64,000 nt of DNA from Pedobacter lusitanus (GCF_040026395.1 NZ_CP157278.1:4402001-4466000), one strand, 5' to 3'. Shown: positions 8,441-18,166, counted from the first letter of the stretch. Numbers and translations are program-made. Notes: generated from the sequence alone by a model not told the origin.

Positions 8441-10882
8441 ATGAAAAGACTATTACTATTATTTGCCTTTCTGGGATTGATGCAACAGGTGAACGCACAG
8501 TTCAATCTGGGTGGGGGAGCACAGAAGGTAACTATAACGGGCAGGATAAGTGCAGTAATTATTGACTCTGCTACAAAACAACCTGTTGATTATGCGACAG
8601 TATCACTGATAAGAATTAAGGATAATAAATCAGTTAATGGGGGGGTAACTGATGCTAAAGGAAAAGTTGTTCTCCAAAATGTATCACCTGAGCAGTATAA
8701 ATTACTGATTGGCTTTATGGGCTATAAAAGTAAAACGATACAGGTGAAGACCAGCCAGGAAAAACCAGATTTGAATTTAGGTAATATTTATCTGAGTGGT
8801 ACCGAAAGTAACTTAAAAGAAGTTGCTATTGTCGGTAAAACTCCGATGGTAGAAACCAAAATTGATAAACTGGTTTACAATGCAGAACAGGATGTGACTA
8901 CTGCAGGCGGTAATGCGAGTGATGTCATGCGCAAAGTACCTATGGTTTCTGTGGATATTGATGGCAATCCATCACTTCGCGGAAGTTCAGCTGTGAGAGT
9001 GCTGATTAACGGAAAGCCATCGGGAACCATGTCAAACAGTGTGGCCGATGCTTTAAAAATGATTCCTGCCGAAGAGATTAAAAGTGTTGAGGTAATTACG
9101 AGTCCATCAGCAAAATATGATGCAGAAGGTGCTGGTGGGATTATTAATATTATTACTAAAAAGAAAACTGCTCAGGGTATAAATGGAAATGCAGCAGTAT
9201 CTGTTGGTACCCGTCAGAATAATGGAAACTTTAGTCTGAATGCCAAACAGGGACGTTTGGGAATCAGTTCTAATTTTGGTGGTCAGTATGCTATTCCGCA
9301 GGACACAAGAGTTGTTCTGGAAAATGATGTTTATAGCAAACAATCTCATATTTTTCAGGATGGATTTACCAGGGCAAAACGATACGGCTATAATGGAAGT
9401 GTTGGGCTGGATTATGATATAAACGGATATAACAGTCTTTCTACCAATATCAAGTATAATAATTTTACAAATGGATCAAATGGTAGTTCTGACGTAACCA
9501 GTACCCTTTTGGAGAATGCTATACTGAAAACCACGAATTATGTACGTGCTTCAGATAACAATAATAGTTTTAAAAATATAGACTGGAGTGCTGACTATAG
9601 AAAAACAACAAAGAAAGAAGGAGAAGAGTTTACGGTTTCCGGACAAGCTAGTTTTGGCAGAAATACTGCAGAATTTAATACCAGGCTGATTAACCCTGAC
9701 GGATCGCCATTAGCTCCGACTGTTATCGGGGATAATACAGGTAAAAATAACGAGTATACTTTACAAACTGATTATGTATATCCTTTCTCTAAAACTATGA
9801 CTCTGGAAACAGGTGTTAAGGGGATCTTAAGAAACATAAAAAGTAAATATGAGAGTAGTGAGCAGGACTTTGATTACAAACAGGATGTAGGTGCTGCCTA
9901 TGGTGTTCTGAGTTTTAAACTGGCAAAAACGCTTGACGTGAAAGGTGGTCTGAGAGCTGAATACACTGATATCAGTGGTGTATCCGGTTCTTCTCTGAAT
10001 TTTAACAATAACTACTTTAACCTATTCCCAAGTGCGATTATTTCAAAAACGCTGAAAGGAAATTCAACCTTGAAACTGAGTTATAACAGAAGGATGCAAA
10101 GACCGAGTTTATCTTATCTGAATCCTTTCTTAAACAGGAATGATCCGGAGAATCAGCAACAGGGTAATCCAAATCTGAGTCCTGAGATAAGTGATATCAT
10201 AGAGCTGGGTTATTCAACCTTTATTAAGGGATCGGTGATTAACGCTTCTGTATTTTATCGTAATACGCAGGATGTGATTGAGAGTCTGTTTATTCCTGAG
10301 CAAAAGCTGACTACCTATTTTAACGTAGGCAGAAATAAGTCATTTGGAGCTAACGTGTTTGCTACATATAATCCATTGCCTAAATGGACTCTGATGGGGA
10401 ATTTTAGTTTAAATACTTATGATTTGAATAACTTTCAAACTAATCAGCGCACTGGTGTATATGTTAACTATTCTGTGTTTGCCAGGTCTGCAATTTCATT
10501 CAAGGGCGGTTGGAATACAGAACTTTTTGGGGTGTATAATGCTTCAAGAAGAACTTTTCAGGGAACTTCAGGGCCGATGGCTTTTTACGGAGGTGCGTTT
10601 AAGAAAGATATCATGAAAAAGAAAGCTACTGTAGGTATCAATGTGCTGAATGTGTTTTCAAGAGATCTGCATATTCATAATGAGAATAAAGGAGATGATT
10701 TCCGCCAGAATATGAATATCTATTACCCGTTAAGATCTTTTGGAGTTAATTTCAGCTATAAATTTGGAAAAGTAACCTTTACGGGGCCTAAAAAGAAAAA
10801 AGGGATTAATAACGATGACTTAAAACAGGATGAAGGTGCCGGAGGGCTTGGAGGAGGAGCTGGCGGAACCCCGAAACAGTAA
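8441..10882 (+). CDS. TonB-dependent receptor, outer membrane beta-barrel family
   Basis: An 813-residue outer-membrane receptor of the TonB-dependent superfamily. A signal peptide ends after NAQ at residue 20. Then come a carboxypeptidase-regulatory-like beta-sandwich (about 30-120, with GVTDAKGKVVLQNVSP), a plug domain (about 135-240, with DVMRKVPMVSVDIDG and AGGIINIITKK) and a long beta-barrel. This layout is the 'outer membrane beta-barrel family' common in Bacteroidota. The C-terminus carries an odd basic then Gly-rich tail (KKKKG, GGLGGGAGG) beyond the last barrel strands. No SusD partner or anti-sigma/ECF pair lies beside it, so the substrate is unknown. It stands alone between two terminators. 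Confidence 0.9.
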   Translation: MKRLLLLFAFLGLMQQVNAQFNLGGGAQKVTITGRISAVIIDSATKQPVDYATVSLIRIKDNKSVNGGVTDAKGKVVLQNVSPEQYKLLIGFMGYKSKTIQVKTSQEKPDLNLGNIYLSGTESNLKEVAIVGKTPMVETKIDKLVYNAEQDVTTAGGNASDVMRKVPMVSVDIDGNPSLRGSSAVRVLINGKPSGTMSNSVADALKMIPAEEIKSVEVITSPSAKYDAEGAGGIINIITKKKTAQGINGNAAVSVGTRQNNGNFSLNAKQGRLGISSNFGGQYAIPQDTRVVLENDVYSKQSHIFQDGFTRAKRYGYNGSVGLDYDINGYNSLSTNIKYNNFTNGSNGSSDVTSTLLENAILKTTNYVRASDNNNSFKNIDWSADYRKTTKKEGEEFTVSGQASFGRNTAEFNTRLINPDGSPLAPTVIGDNTGKNNEYTLQTDYVYPFSKTMTLETGVKGILRNIKSKYESSEQDFDYKQDVGAAYGVLSFKLAKTLDVKGGLRAEYTDISGVSGSSLNFNNNYFNLFPSAIISKTLKGNSTLKLSYNRRMQRPSLSYLNPFLNRNDPENQQQGNPNLSPEISDIIELGYSTFIKGSVINASVFYRNTQDVIESLFIPEQKLTTYFNVGRNKSFGANVFATYNPLPKWTLMGNFSLNTYDLNNFQTNQRTGVYVNYSVFARSAISFKGGWNTELFGVYNASRRTFQGTSGPMAFYGGAFKKDIMKKKATVGINVLNVFSRDLHIHNENKGDDFRQNMNIYYPLRSFGVNFSYKFGKVTFTGPKKKKGINNDDLKQDEGAGGLGGGAGGTPKQ

Positions 10883-10892
10883 ACCTTTAATA

Positions 10893-10969
10893 TAAAAAAA
10901 CACGTTTTGTTTTTGAATGCTTTTCTCTGACAGGGAAATACAAGCCCAAAAACAAAACGTGTTTTTTTT
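10893..10969. terminator. Bidirectional terminator between receptor and peptide-binding gene
   Basis: Long arms (AAAACACGTTTTGTTTTTG and its complement) flank a ~30-nt loop and end in a T run on both strands. It sits between two convergent genes, 10 bp after the receptor stop and ~35 bp from the stop of the minus-strand lipoprotein gene. Confidence 0.85.
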
Positions 10970-11003
10970 GCTGTAAAATTTGTCTGAGCTGCAGAGACGG
11001 AGA

Positions 11004-12635
11004 TTATTTCTTTTTAACTCTTTTCAGGATCATTATACTTAAAGGATTAATAGGGTAACCGCTGATATTATTTTGCAGCATCGTAACAGACTGGTCATAT
11101 AAAATAGGTACAATAGAAGCATTTTCTGTTACCATATTATCCATTTTCTGGTAAAGCGCATATCGTTTTTTTGCATCCTTTTCGAAATAACTCTGTTCAA
11201 ACAGCCTGTCAAATTCTTTGTTAAAATAACCTGTGTAATTCGGTCCATACGGCACCCGGTTTTTGGAGTAGAAAACCGAGAGATAATTTTCAGCGTCAGG
11301 ATAATCAGCAATCCAGGAGCCCCTGAAAAAATTAACCTCATTTTTAGACATTAATTCACGCAGGCTGGAGCTTGGAGTTACATCTACTTTGACTTTAATA
11401 CCCAGGGCATTGAGCTCTCCCTGAATAAACTCAATCAGGTCTTTATAAGTGGTAGAGGTGCTCAATGTTAATTCAGACATTCCCTTTCCATGGGGAAAAC
11501 CTGCTTCAGCAAGTAATTTTGCCGCTTTAACAGGGTCATAGTGATAGCCCTTTACTTTGAGGCTATCAAATCCGGGCATACCTTTGGGTACAAAACCCGA
11601 AGTAGCCGGGGTGCCAGTGCTGTTTCGCAGATATTTGATCAGTTTTGGTTTATCTATTCCATAATTGATTGCCTGACGTACTTTTTTGAATCTTAGCGGA
11701 GAGTTTCTGACTATAGCCTTTGAGGTGTCAACTAATATCCCTACATATTCTGTACATAGATAAGCCCCTTTGATCAACTGAAATTTTCCTTTGTATTTGC
11801 TGGTCATATGACCGCTTTTTGTCAGAATATCATCGCGGTAACTTCCATCCACACTGTAAAAAAAATCGAGATCTTTTTTGATAAAAGACATAAAGGCACT
11901 TTGTTTATCAGTGATAAAAGAAACCTTAACAGCATCCAGATAAGGTAGTTTTCTGCCATTTTCTTTCTCCCAGTAATTTTCATTTTTCAGCAGTACGAGT
12001 ATTTCTTCTTCTTTCCAGTATTTAAAACGGAAAGGGCCGGTTCCTATAGGATGGCTTCTGAAGTCTTTTCCATAATGATCTGCCACTTCATGAGGGACAA
12101 CTACACAGTATTGTGTAGTCAAAAGGTTAAGAAAGGCGGGGAATGGTTTGGTTAAATGAATAATTAAAGTGCTGTCATCAGGTGCTTCAAAGCTATGTGC
12201 GTCCTTTACTTTATCACTGAAAATCCATCCTCCGGAAGAAGCTACTTTGGGATCAGACAGGCGGTTAAAGCTGTATGCGAAATCTGATGCGATTACTTTT
12301 CTGCCTTTTCCGTTTAAAAAAAGCGGATCATTATGAAAAAACACGTCATTCCGGAGATGAAAAGTGTATTGCTGACCATCTGCAGACACTTCCCAAGATT
12401 TGGCTATAGCAGGAACAGTGTTTAGCTGACTGTCTGCCTGGACCAGTCCGTTATACAGCTGATTCATCATCCATATTGCAGGTTGATTACGTGCAAATGC
12501 AGGATCTAAAGAAGTCAGGCTTTGATCAAAGTTCAGATTAAAAACTTTTTTGTCCTTGTCTTTAACCTCAAAATGACAGCCATAGACTGCAATAACGCAT
12601 AAAGTGTAAAAAATATTTTTTATAATTCGGGGCAT
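11004..12635 (-). CDS. ABC transporter peptide-binding lipoprotein (SBP_bac_5)
   Basis: A 543-residue extracytoplasmic solute-binding protein of family 5, the type that delivers oligopeptides to an ABC importer. From the ATG at 12635 the N-terminus is a lipoprotein signal with Cys at 20 (VYGC), so it is likely lipid-anchored. Family features include SLDPAFARNQPAIWMMNQLYNGL near the start of the mature region, the RNDVFFHNDP segment and PIGTGPFRFKYW in the middle. A longer frame begins at a TTG at 12662, but that would put nine residues before the signal and is unlikely. No permease or ATPase genes are adjacent, so its partner is elsewhere or it acts as an orphan receptor. Confidence 0.9.
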   Translation of the reverse strand: MPRIIKNIFYTLCVIAVYGCHFEVKDKDKKVFNLNFDQSLTSLDPAFARNQPAIWMMNQLYNGLVQADSQLNTVPAIAKSWEVSADGQQYTFHLRNDVFFHNDPLFLNGKGRKVIASDFAYSFNRLSDPKVASSGGWIFSDKVKDAHSFEAPDDSTLIIHLTKPFPAFLNLLTTQYCVVVPHEVADHYGKDFRSHPIGTGPFRFKYWKEEEILVLLKNENYWEKENGRKLPYLDAVKVSFITDKQSAFMSFIKKDLDFFYSVDGSYRDDILTKSGHMTSKYKGKFQLIKGAYLCTEYVGILVDTSKAIVRNSPLRFKKVRQAINYGIDKPKLIKYLRNSTGTPATSGFVPKGMPGFDSLKVKGYHYDPVKAAKLLAEAGFPHGKGMSELTLSTSTTYKDLIEFIQGELNALGIKVKVDVTPSSSLRELMSKNEVNFFRGSWIADYPDAENYLSVFYSKNRVPYGPNYTGYFNKEFDRLFEQSYFEKDAKKRYALYQKMDNMVTENASIVPILYDQSVTMLQNNISGYPINPLSIMILKRVKKK

Positions 12636-12680
12636 CAGGTCAGGAATATTACTTTTGCACAAAGTAATAAATTAATCGGT

Positions 12681-13136
12681 ATGTCTTTTTTAAATGCAGT
12701 TATAAATAATGTTGAGGATGAAGCGCTACGCGAAGATCTGCAAGAGCGTGTGGATATCATTCTGCATAAGATTAAGTTTATGGACAAGGTGCCAGTGACC
12801 TGTCTGGATACGCATAATACACCCAATGGTGTTTTAAATGTGCTGATTGAATGTGTGGGTGGAGAAATTGTTGAGATTGTGCAGCAGGCAAAAGTCCTGA
12901 TCTATCATCAGACCAATATGGGAATTGGGCAAATGATGGGTCTTATCCCTTCTCTTCTGGAAAAGGAATGGCCTGCAGTAGCTTATAACAGAGTTTATCT
13001 GATGGAAGACACTTCTGCCTTTTTAAGTGATCCCTTATCCTTTGTAGAGGCAATGGAAGACATGGCAGAAATGCTTTATCCCGGTTATTTTATTTTTGGT
13101 AATGAAGGTAAAAACTGGACGACCTTTGCGGTTTAG
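12681..13136 (+). CDS. Cytoplasmic protein resembling the C-terminal lobe of metal/B12-binding receptors
   Basis: A 151-residue protein without a signal peptide. The segment EWPAVAYNRVYLMEDTSAFLSDPLSFVEAM and the following MAEMLYPGYF resemble the C-terminal end of helical-backbone metal receptors (BtuF/FhuD class: W-x-x-x-x-x-x-x-RV-Y..., then a helix ending in LHP-x-x-F). Only that lobe is present, at roughly half the family's normal length, and nothing targets it to the periplasm. It is divergent from the peptide-binding lipoprotein (46 bp between starts) and convergent with the FMN reductase, overlapping its stop by 4 bp. The homology is my reading; a cytoplasmic role is unknown. Confidence 0.65.
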   Translation: MSFLNAVINNVEDEALREDLQERVDIILHKIKFMDKVPVTCLDTHNTPNGVLNVLIECVGGEIVEIVQQAKVLIYHQTNMGIGQMMGLIPSLLEKEWPAVAYNRVYLMEDTSAFLSDPLSFVEAMEDMAEMLYPGYFIFGNEGKNWTTFAV

Positions 13137-13654
13137 TAAGCGATAAACTTATCCATCTGCTGTCCGGTAAATCTGACTGTATCCTCCTTATAGAAATTAC
13201 CCTGTTCATCCAGTTCTGTTTTAATCGCAGGAATATGCAGGCGTAAAGGGAGTACATGCAGATGCAGGTAACTGCAAACCCCACCAAAATGGTCAATCCC
13301 GCGGATGTTTCCATATTTACCTGAAGAAATTCCTACAAGGCATGCTTTTTTATCATAAAAGCTGTCGGGGAAATCGCATGCATCTATGAGTGCTTTGAGA
13401 ACACCGGGGAAGCTTCCGTTATATTCAGGAATGATGAACACGAATTTTTCAGTTGCGGTAATCTGCTCCTGTATTTTTTTAAATCCGGGGGATCTTTTTC
13501 CGTATAAATCCGAGATAATTAAGTCTCCCGGGAGATCTGTCAGGCTCAGTATATTAGCCTTTTGTCCCTTTTTAGTAAGTGAGTTCTGATAATATTTTGC
13601 TACTTTCAGCGTATTGCTTTCAAGTCTGTTTGTGCCGGAAATGATCGTAATCAT
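13133..13654 (-). CDS. NADPH-dependent FMN reductase
   Basis: A 173-residue flavodoxin-like oxidoreductase. The N-terminus ITIISGTNRLESNTLKVAKYY contains the phosphate-binding loop (SGTNRxxSNT), and EYNGSFPGVLKALIDA matches the PEYN motif (here IIPEYNGSFPG) of the NADPH-dependent FMN reductase family (SsuE/YieF/ArsH type). It probably reduces FMN or quinones with NAD(P)H in the cytoplasm; the electron acceptor cannot be deduced. It is divergent from parA, with about 180 bp between the starts, and its 3' end overlaps the preceding plus-strand gene by 4 bp. Confidence 0.9.
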   Translation of the reverse strand: MITIISGTNRLESNTLKVAKYYQNSLTKKGQKANILSLTDLPGDLIISDLYGKRSPGFKKIQEQITATEKFVFIIPEYNGSFPGVLKALIDACDFPDSFYDKKACLVGISSGKYGNIRGIDHFGGVCSYLHLHVLPLRLHIPAIKTELDEQGNFYKEDTVRFTGQQMDKFIAY

Positions 13655-13833
13655 GTAAAAATTGTTAATAAGATGTTTAAAACACTCTATTGTTTAACGC
13701 TAATATTGTTATTTAGTTTGTATCTTAGCTAATTGTTAAAAAGCCCCTAAATGTAGGTAAAAATAGCGTTTTTTACATAAAGGATCTAATTCACAAATTC
13801 TCAGGAAATAATTGGTAATTATTAAAAAGATAA

Positions 13834-14637
13834 ATGAGTAAAATTATTGCATTGGCAAATCAGAAAGGTGGAGTAGGTAAAACAACTTCGTCTATAAATT
13901 TAGCCGCCAGCCTGGCCGTGTTAGAATATAAAACTTTATTAGTAGACGCAGACCCTCAGGCCAATTCGACGTCTGGAATTGGATTTGATCCCAGAAGCAT
14001 CAAAAATAGCATTTATGAATGCATCATTAATGATGTAGAACCTTCTGAAGCTATTCAAAAGACCGAAACGCCTAATCTTGATTTATTACCAGCGCATATT
14101 GACCTGGTTGGAGCAGAAATAGAGATGATCAATCTGACCAACAGGGAATATAAAATGAAGGCAGTTCTGGAAAAAATCAAAGACCAGTATGATTTCATTA
14201 TTATTGATTGTTCTCCTTCTCTTGGTTTGATTACAATCAATGCTTTAACCGCTGCAGATTCTGTCATTATTCCTGTTCAGTGTGAATACTTTGCATTGGA
14301 AGGATTAGGTAAATTATTAAATACTATAAAAATAGTACAGAACAGGTTGAATCCTGAACTGGAAATTGAAGGTATTTTACTTACCATGTACGATGTGCGT
14401 TTACGTTTATCCAATCAGGTTGTTGAAGAGGTAAGAACACACTTCCAGGAACTTGTTTTTGATACGATCATACAAAGAAATACCCGTTTAAGTGAAGCAC
14501 CAAGTTATGGGATTTCGGTCATCATGCATGATGCAAATTGTAAGGGAGCAATAAATTATCTGAACCTTGCCCGGGAGATTGTCCGCAAAAACGGATTAGT
14601 CAAAGAAAGCCAGGGTTTGACTTCGGCAACTATTTAA
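13834..14637 (+). CDS. parA: Chromosome-partitioning ATPase ParA (Soj)
   Basis: ParA binds DNA non-specifically in its ATP form and, through cycles driven by ParB, segregates origins. The 267-residue protein has the deviant Walker A motif KGGVGKTTSSIN starting at residue 11, switch I DADPQANST near 39-47 and the Walker B-like DFIIIDCSPSLG around 120. Length and lack of an N-terminal HTH place it with chromosomal Soj-type proteins. It opens the run parA-parB-DUF5683-dapB-lepB, an order conserved in many Bacteroidota, and it is followed 10 bp later by parB. I did not find a parS-like palindrome near it. Confidence 0.97.
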   Translation: MSKIIALANQKGGVGKTTSSINLAASLAVLEYKTLLVDADPQANSTSGIGFDPRSIKNSIYECIINDVEPSEAIQKTETPNLDLLPAHIDLVGAEIEMINLTNREYKMKAVLEKIKDQYDFIIIDCSPSLGLITINALTAADSVIIPVQCEYFALEGLGKLLNTIKIVQNRLNPELEIEGILLTMYDVRLRLSNQVVEEVRTHFQELVFDTIIQRNTRLSEAPSYGISVIMHDANCKGAINYLNLAREIVRKNGLVKESQGLTSATI

Positions 14638-14647
14638 ATATAATTTA

Positions 14648-15565
14648 ATGACATCGTTTCAGCGAAAAACAGGTTTAGGCAGAGGATTAAGTGCGCTTTT
14701 GGATGATTCAGATTCGGCTCATCCGCCAAAGAATGTGATTAATCCGGTCAGTGAAACTGAACAGAAAACGCCATCAAATAATATTGGTAATATCAAAATC
14801 AATGATATTACAACTAATCCTTATCAGCCACGTTCTGAATTTGATCAGGTAGCTTTAAATGAGCTGGCTGATTCCATCAGAGTGCAGGGGTTAATCCAGC
14901 CTATTACTGTCAGAAAAGCTGAAGGTGGTACATATCAGTTAATTTCAGGAGAGAGACGTCTGCGGGCATCTAAGTTAGCGGGATTAACAGAAATCCCTGC
15001 TTATGTCCGGGAGGCTAATGACCAGCAGATGCTGGAAATGGCTCTGATTGAAAATATTCAGCGGGAGAATTTAAATGCGATTGAGGTTGCTTTGAGTTTT
15101 CAGCGGATGCTTGAAGAGTGTAATCTGAAACAGGAACAGTTGGGTGAGCGGGTAGGTAAAAACCGTTCCACTGTTACCAATTATCTGCGTTTACTTAAAT
15201 TACCTCCGGCAATACAGGTTTCTATTCGTGATCAGAAAATCTCTATGGGTCATGCCCGTGCACTGATTAATGTGGAAGAGACGGATAAACAATTATTTAT
15301 TCATCAGGAAATTATAGACAAGGGGTTGTCAGTTCGTAAAGTAGAAGAGCTGGTAAGAAGTATCAATAGTCTTCAGCTGAAACCTAAAAGCACAAAACAG
15401 CCGGTAGGTGTGTCTTTCGAATATCAGAAATTACAAAAGGATCTGGCTTCAAGATTTGCGACTAAAGTGAAACTTAAGGTAGGTGAAAATGGTAAAGGTG
15501 CAATTGAAATTCCGTTTGTATCTGATGACGATCTGAGCAGAATATTAGAATTATTAGATTGGTAA
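14648..15565 (+). CDS. parB: Chromosome-partitioning protein ParB (Spo0J)
   Basis: ParB is the CTP-dependent DNA clamp that loads at parS sites and stimulates ParA. The 305-residue protein shows the N-terminal arginine-rich GLGRGLSALL box at about 10-19 that contacts ParA, the ParB/Srx domain with ISGERRLRASKLAG (box II, CTP-binding), IENIQRENLNAIE and the HTH helix GERVGKNRSTVTNYLRLL, then a C-terminal dimerisation segment. It starts 10 bp after parA. Its stop codon overlaps the next gene's start by 1 nt (TAATG). Confidence 0.97.
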   Translation: MTSFQRKTGLGRGLSALLDDSDSAHPPKNVINPVSETEQKTPSNNIGNIKINDITTNPYQPRSEFDQVALNELADSIRVQGLIQPITVRKAEGGTYQLISGERRLRASKLAGLTEIPAYVREANDQQMLEMALIENIQRENLNAIEVALSFQRMLEECNLKQEQLGERVGKNRSTVTNYLRLLKLPPAIQVSIRDQKISMGHARALINVEETDKQLFIHQEIIDKGLSVRKVEELVRSINSLQLKPKSTKQPVGVSFEYQKLQKDLASRFATKVKLKVGENGKGAIEIPFVSDDDLSRILELLDW

Positions 15566-16176
15566 TGCCAAAAAACTTACTGTTATCGGTTTTGTTCTGC
15601 TGTACTTTTTTTGCAGTTAGCGGACAGGAAAAATTTACTGTTAAAGGCGATAGTCTTAAACGCGCTCCTGTGAAAGCAGATACAGGCTATGTTAATCTGG
15701 GGCGTATTGCTGGCAGAAGGGCAGCACTCAGATCTGCAATGATTCCGGGATGGGGGCAGTATGGAAATGGACTTACTGTTTACCGTGGAATTAAGATTGC
15801 TGCTATTTATACCGGGGGAACGCTGCTGGCTATGTCTTATATTCAGAATAACAACAAGTATAAAGAATATCTTACTGAGCTTCAGGAAAGAGCCAGGACT
15901 GGTAGCCCTACCCAGGGAAGTCCGTTGGCAAATATCAGTACTCAGGGATTAACCACGGCCAAAGAAATTTACAGAAGAAACAGAGAGGTTGTCCTTTTTT
16001 CTTTCGTAGGATTATATGTGGTGAATATTGTTGAGGCTTACGTTGATGCAAGACTTTCCTATTTTGATGTGGGAGATAACCTGGCTATCAGAATTTCGCC
16101 TACAGTAATTGGCTCACAAACCCTATATGGCTATAATGCTTTTAATCCGGGCTTAAAGATTGCCTTTAGATTCTAG
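15565..16176 (+). CDS. DUF5683 secreted/membrane protein
   Basis: A 203-residue protein with an N-terminal signal (MPKNLLLSVLFCCTFFAVSGQ). The sequence RAALRSAMIPGWGQYGNGL at about 50-70 is the hallmark of DUF5683, and hydrophobic segments follow near 75-92 and 140-160. The start is the ATG sharing its A with the parB stop (TAATG), rather than the TTG six bases earlier, which would add two residues. Function is unknown; the constant position between parB and dapB in Bacteroidota and the envelope signal are all that can be said. Expression is probably coupled to parB. Confidence 0.88.
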   Translation: MPKNLLLSVLFCCTFFAVSGQEKFTVKGDSLKRAPVKADTGYVNLGRIAGRRAALRSAMIPGWGQYGNGLTVYRGIKIAAIYTGGTLLAMSYIQNNNKYKEYLTELQERARTGSPTQGSPLANISTQGLTTAKEIYRRNREVVLFSFVGLYVVNIVEAYVDARLSYFDVGDNLAIRISPTVIGSQTLYGYNAFNPGLKIAFRF

Positions 16177-16220
16177 ATTTCCATATGATTGATCAACCAT
16201 CTTTTTTAAAATACATATAA

Positions 16221-16961
16221 ATGAATATAGCTTTAATCGGTTACGGTAAAATGGGTCAGATTATTGAACGTTTTGCTATAGAAAGAGGACATGAAGTTGT
16301 CCTGAAAATCGGTAGAGATAACTTGGCCGACCTAACTGTTTCTAACTTAAGAAAAGCAGATGTAGCGATAGATTTCAGTACACCTGATGCCGCTATAAAT
16401 AACATATATACCTGCTTTGAGGCAAATGTGCCATTGGTTGTAGGTACAACTGGCTGGTATGGACAATTGCAGGAAATTAAAGACGAATGTCTGCGTGGTA
16501 ATAATACGCTGTTATATGGATCTAATTTCAGTATTGGAGTAAACCTGTTTTTTCATATTAATGAAGTGCTGGCAAAGGTGATGAATAACTATCCGGTATA
16601 TGATGTACAGGTAGAAGAGATTCATCATACACAGAAGCTCGATTCGCCAAGCGGTACAGCTATGACACTTGCGGAGGGAATAATAGAAAATCTGGATCGT
16701 AAGTCGGAGTGGGTAAATGAACTGGATGGAAATCCGACTATAGATGTGCTTAAGCAGGAGCAGGTTTTAATTGCTTCGCAGCGAATAGAGAATATACCAG
16801 GTACACATACTGTGATATATAGTTCAGAAGTAGATGAAATAGAATTGAAGCATACTGCTCATAACCGTGCTGGTTTTGCTTTAGGTGCGGTTGTCGCAGC
16901 TGAGTGGTTACAAAATAAGCAGGGATTCTATAATATATCTGATATATTTAATTTAAAATAA
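16221..16961 (+). CDS. dapB: 4-hydroxy-tetrahydrodipicolinate reductase DapB
   Basis: DapB reduces hydroxy-tetrahydrodipicolinate with NAD(P)H in the lysine/meso-diaminopimelate pathway. The 246-residue protein has the nucleotide-binding loop GYGKMG at 7-12, the VVGTTGW motif near 73-79 and the substrate site HHTQKLDSPSGTA at 135-147 with the catalytic histidine and lysine. Length is slightly short relative to the E. coli enzyme but all motifs are present. It lies 44 bp after the DUF5683 gene and 8 bp before lepB. Confidence 0.96.
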   Translation: MNIALIGYGKMGQIIERFAIERGHEVVLKIGRDNLADLTVSNLRKADVAIDFSTPDAAINNIYTCFEANVPLVVGTTGWYGQLQEIKDECLRGNNTLLYGSNFSIGVNLFFHINEVLAKVMNNYPVYDVQVEEIHHTQKLDSPSGTAMTLAEGIIENLDRKSEWVNELDGNPTIDVLKQEQVLIASQRIENIPGTHTVIYSSEVDEIELKHTAHNRAGFALGAVVAAEWLQNKQGFYNISDIFNLK

Positions 16962-16969
16962 CAAAACAT

Positions 16970-18166
16970 ATGAATTGGAAGTTCTGGCAAAAAAATAATG
17001 ATGCTGCACCAAAAAAGAAAAAGACAAGAAGCAGAGAATGGTTTGATGCTGTTGTTTTTGCAGTAATTGCCGCCACGGTTATCCGTGTATTTTTTATCGA
17101 GGCCTATACAATTCCTACGGGCTCTATGGAGAAGTCGCTGTTGATAGGCGATTTTTTATTTGTGAGTAAGGTAAATTACGGAGCGAGAATACCAATGACT
17201 CCTGTTGCTTTCCCTTTTGCGCATCATACCATGCCTGTTACCGGTACAAAAGCATATTACGATGGAATACAATGGAAATATCGCAGATTACCTGGAATGC
17301 AGGATATCAAAAGAAATGATGTTGTCGTTTTTAATTTTCCGGATGGAGATACCGTAGCGCTTGAAGCTCAGGACAGAGATTATTATGATATGGTGCGTGC
17401 AGTTGGCAGGCAGGCGATTCAGAGTCAGTATACCATTGTAAGCAGGCCTGTTGATAAAAGAGAAAACTATATTAAGCGTTGTATCGGAATTAGTGGTGAT
17501 GTATTAAGTATGTCGAACGGTTTGGTTACAATCAATGGAAAGCCTGAGCCAATGAAAAATACCGGACAGATTGATTACCTGGTGAAATTTAAATCCAGTG
17601 ACGTTAATTTCCAGTTATTTGAAGATATGGGTTTTGTGATAGACAGGGATATCAGTGCTTTATCTCAGGATAGCTATAATTTTGTAGGTACACCAGTAAT
17701 GATGGAAAAGGTAAAGAAGCTGGACTTTGTTGCTTCGGTGGTTACCCGTACTGCTGCTCCCGGAGCGGTGGAAGCGAACGTCTTCCCTCAGGATCCTAAC
17801 AGAAAATGGAATGCTGATAACTGGGGTCCTATTCAGGTTCCTAAAAAGGGGTGGACTGTAAAACTGGATAGTGTTTCTATGCCTTTGTATCAGCGTGCAA
17901 TAGCTATCTATGAAGGTAATAAAGTAGAGAAGGTTGCTGGCGGATGGTTGATTAATGGTAAACCAGCTTCGACTTATACCTTTAAGATGGATTATTACTG
18001 GATGATGGGAGATAACAGGCATAATTCACTGGATTCAAGATATTGGGGGTTTGTGCCTGAAGACCATGTCGTTGGAAAGGCTTTGTTCATCTGGATGAGT
18101 TATGATACGAATGGGTCATTCTTTAGTAAGATCAGGTGGGGCAGACTATTCAATAGTATTCATTAG
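16970..18166 (+). CDS. lepB: Signal peptidase I
   Basis: LepB cleaves Sec/Tat signal peptides at the outer face of the inner membrane. The 398-residue enzyme has one N-terminal TM segment (about 25-45), the box B serine motif IPTGSMEKSLLIGD with nucleophile S52, the catalytic lysine K169 in NYIKRCIGISGD, and the box E motif GDNRHNSLDSRYWGFVP. An insert of roughly 110 residues lies between the lysine region and box E, accounting for the length; large inserts here are typical of Bacteroidota. It ends the parA-lepB run and is followed by an unusually long terminator. Confidence 0.96.
   Translation: MNWKFWQKNNDAAPKKKKTRSREWFDAVVFAVIAATVIRVFFIEAYTIPTGSMEKSLLIGDFLFVSKVNYGARIPMTPVAFPFAHHTMPVTGTKAYYDGIQWKYRRLPGMQDIKRNDVVVFNFPDGDTVALEAQDRDYYDMVRAVGRQAIQSQYTIVSRPVDKRENYIKRCIGISGDVLSMSNGLVTINGKPEPMKNTGQIDYLVKFKSSDVNFQLFEDMGFVIDRDISALSQDSYNFVGTPVMMEKVKKLDFVASVVTRTAAPGAVEANVFPQDPNRKWNADNWGPIQVPKKGWTVKLDSVSMPLYQRAIAIYEGNKVEKVAGGWLINGKPASTYTFKMDYYWMMGDNRHNSLDSRYWGFVPEDHVVGKALFIWMSYDTNGSFFSKIRWGRLFNSIH

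Noticed and set aside
13655..13833. A parS site or origin-like element upstream of parA
   Set aside because: I looked for a 16-bp palindrome of parS type and for clusters of DnaA boxes and saw neither; only an imperfect A/T-rich inverted repeat is present.
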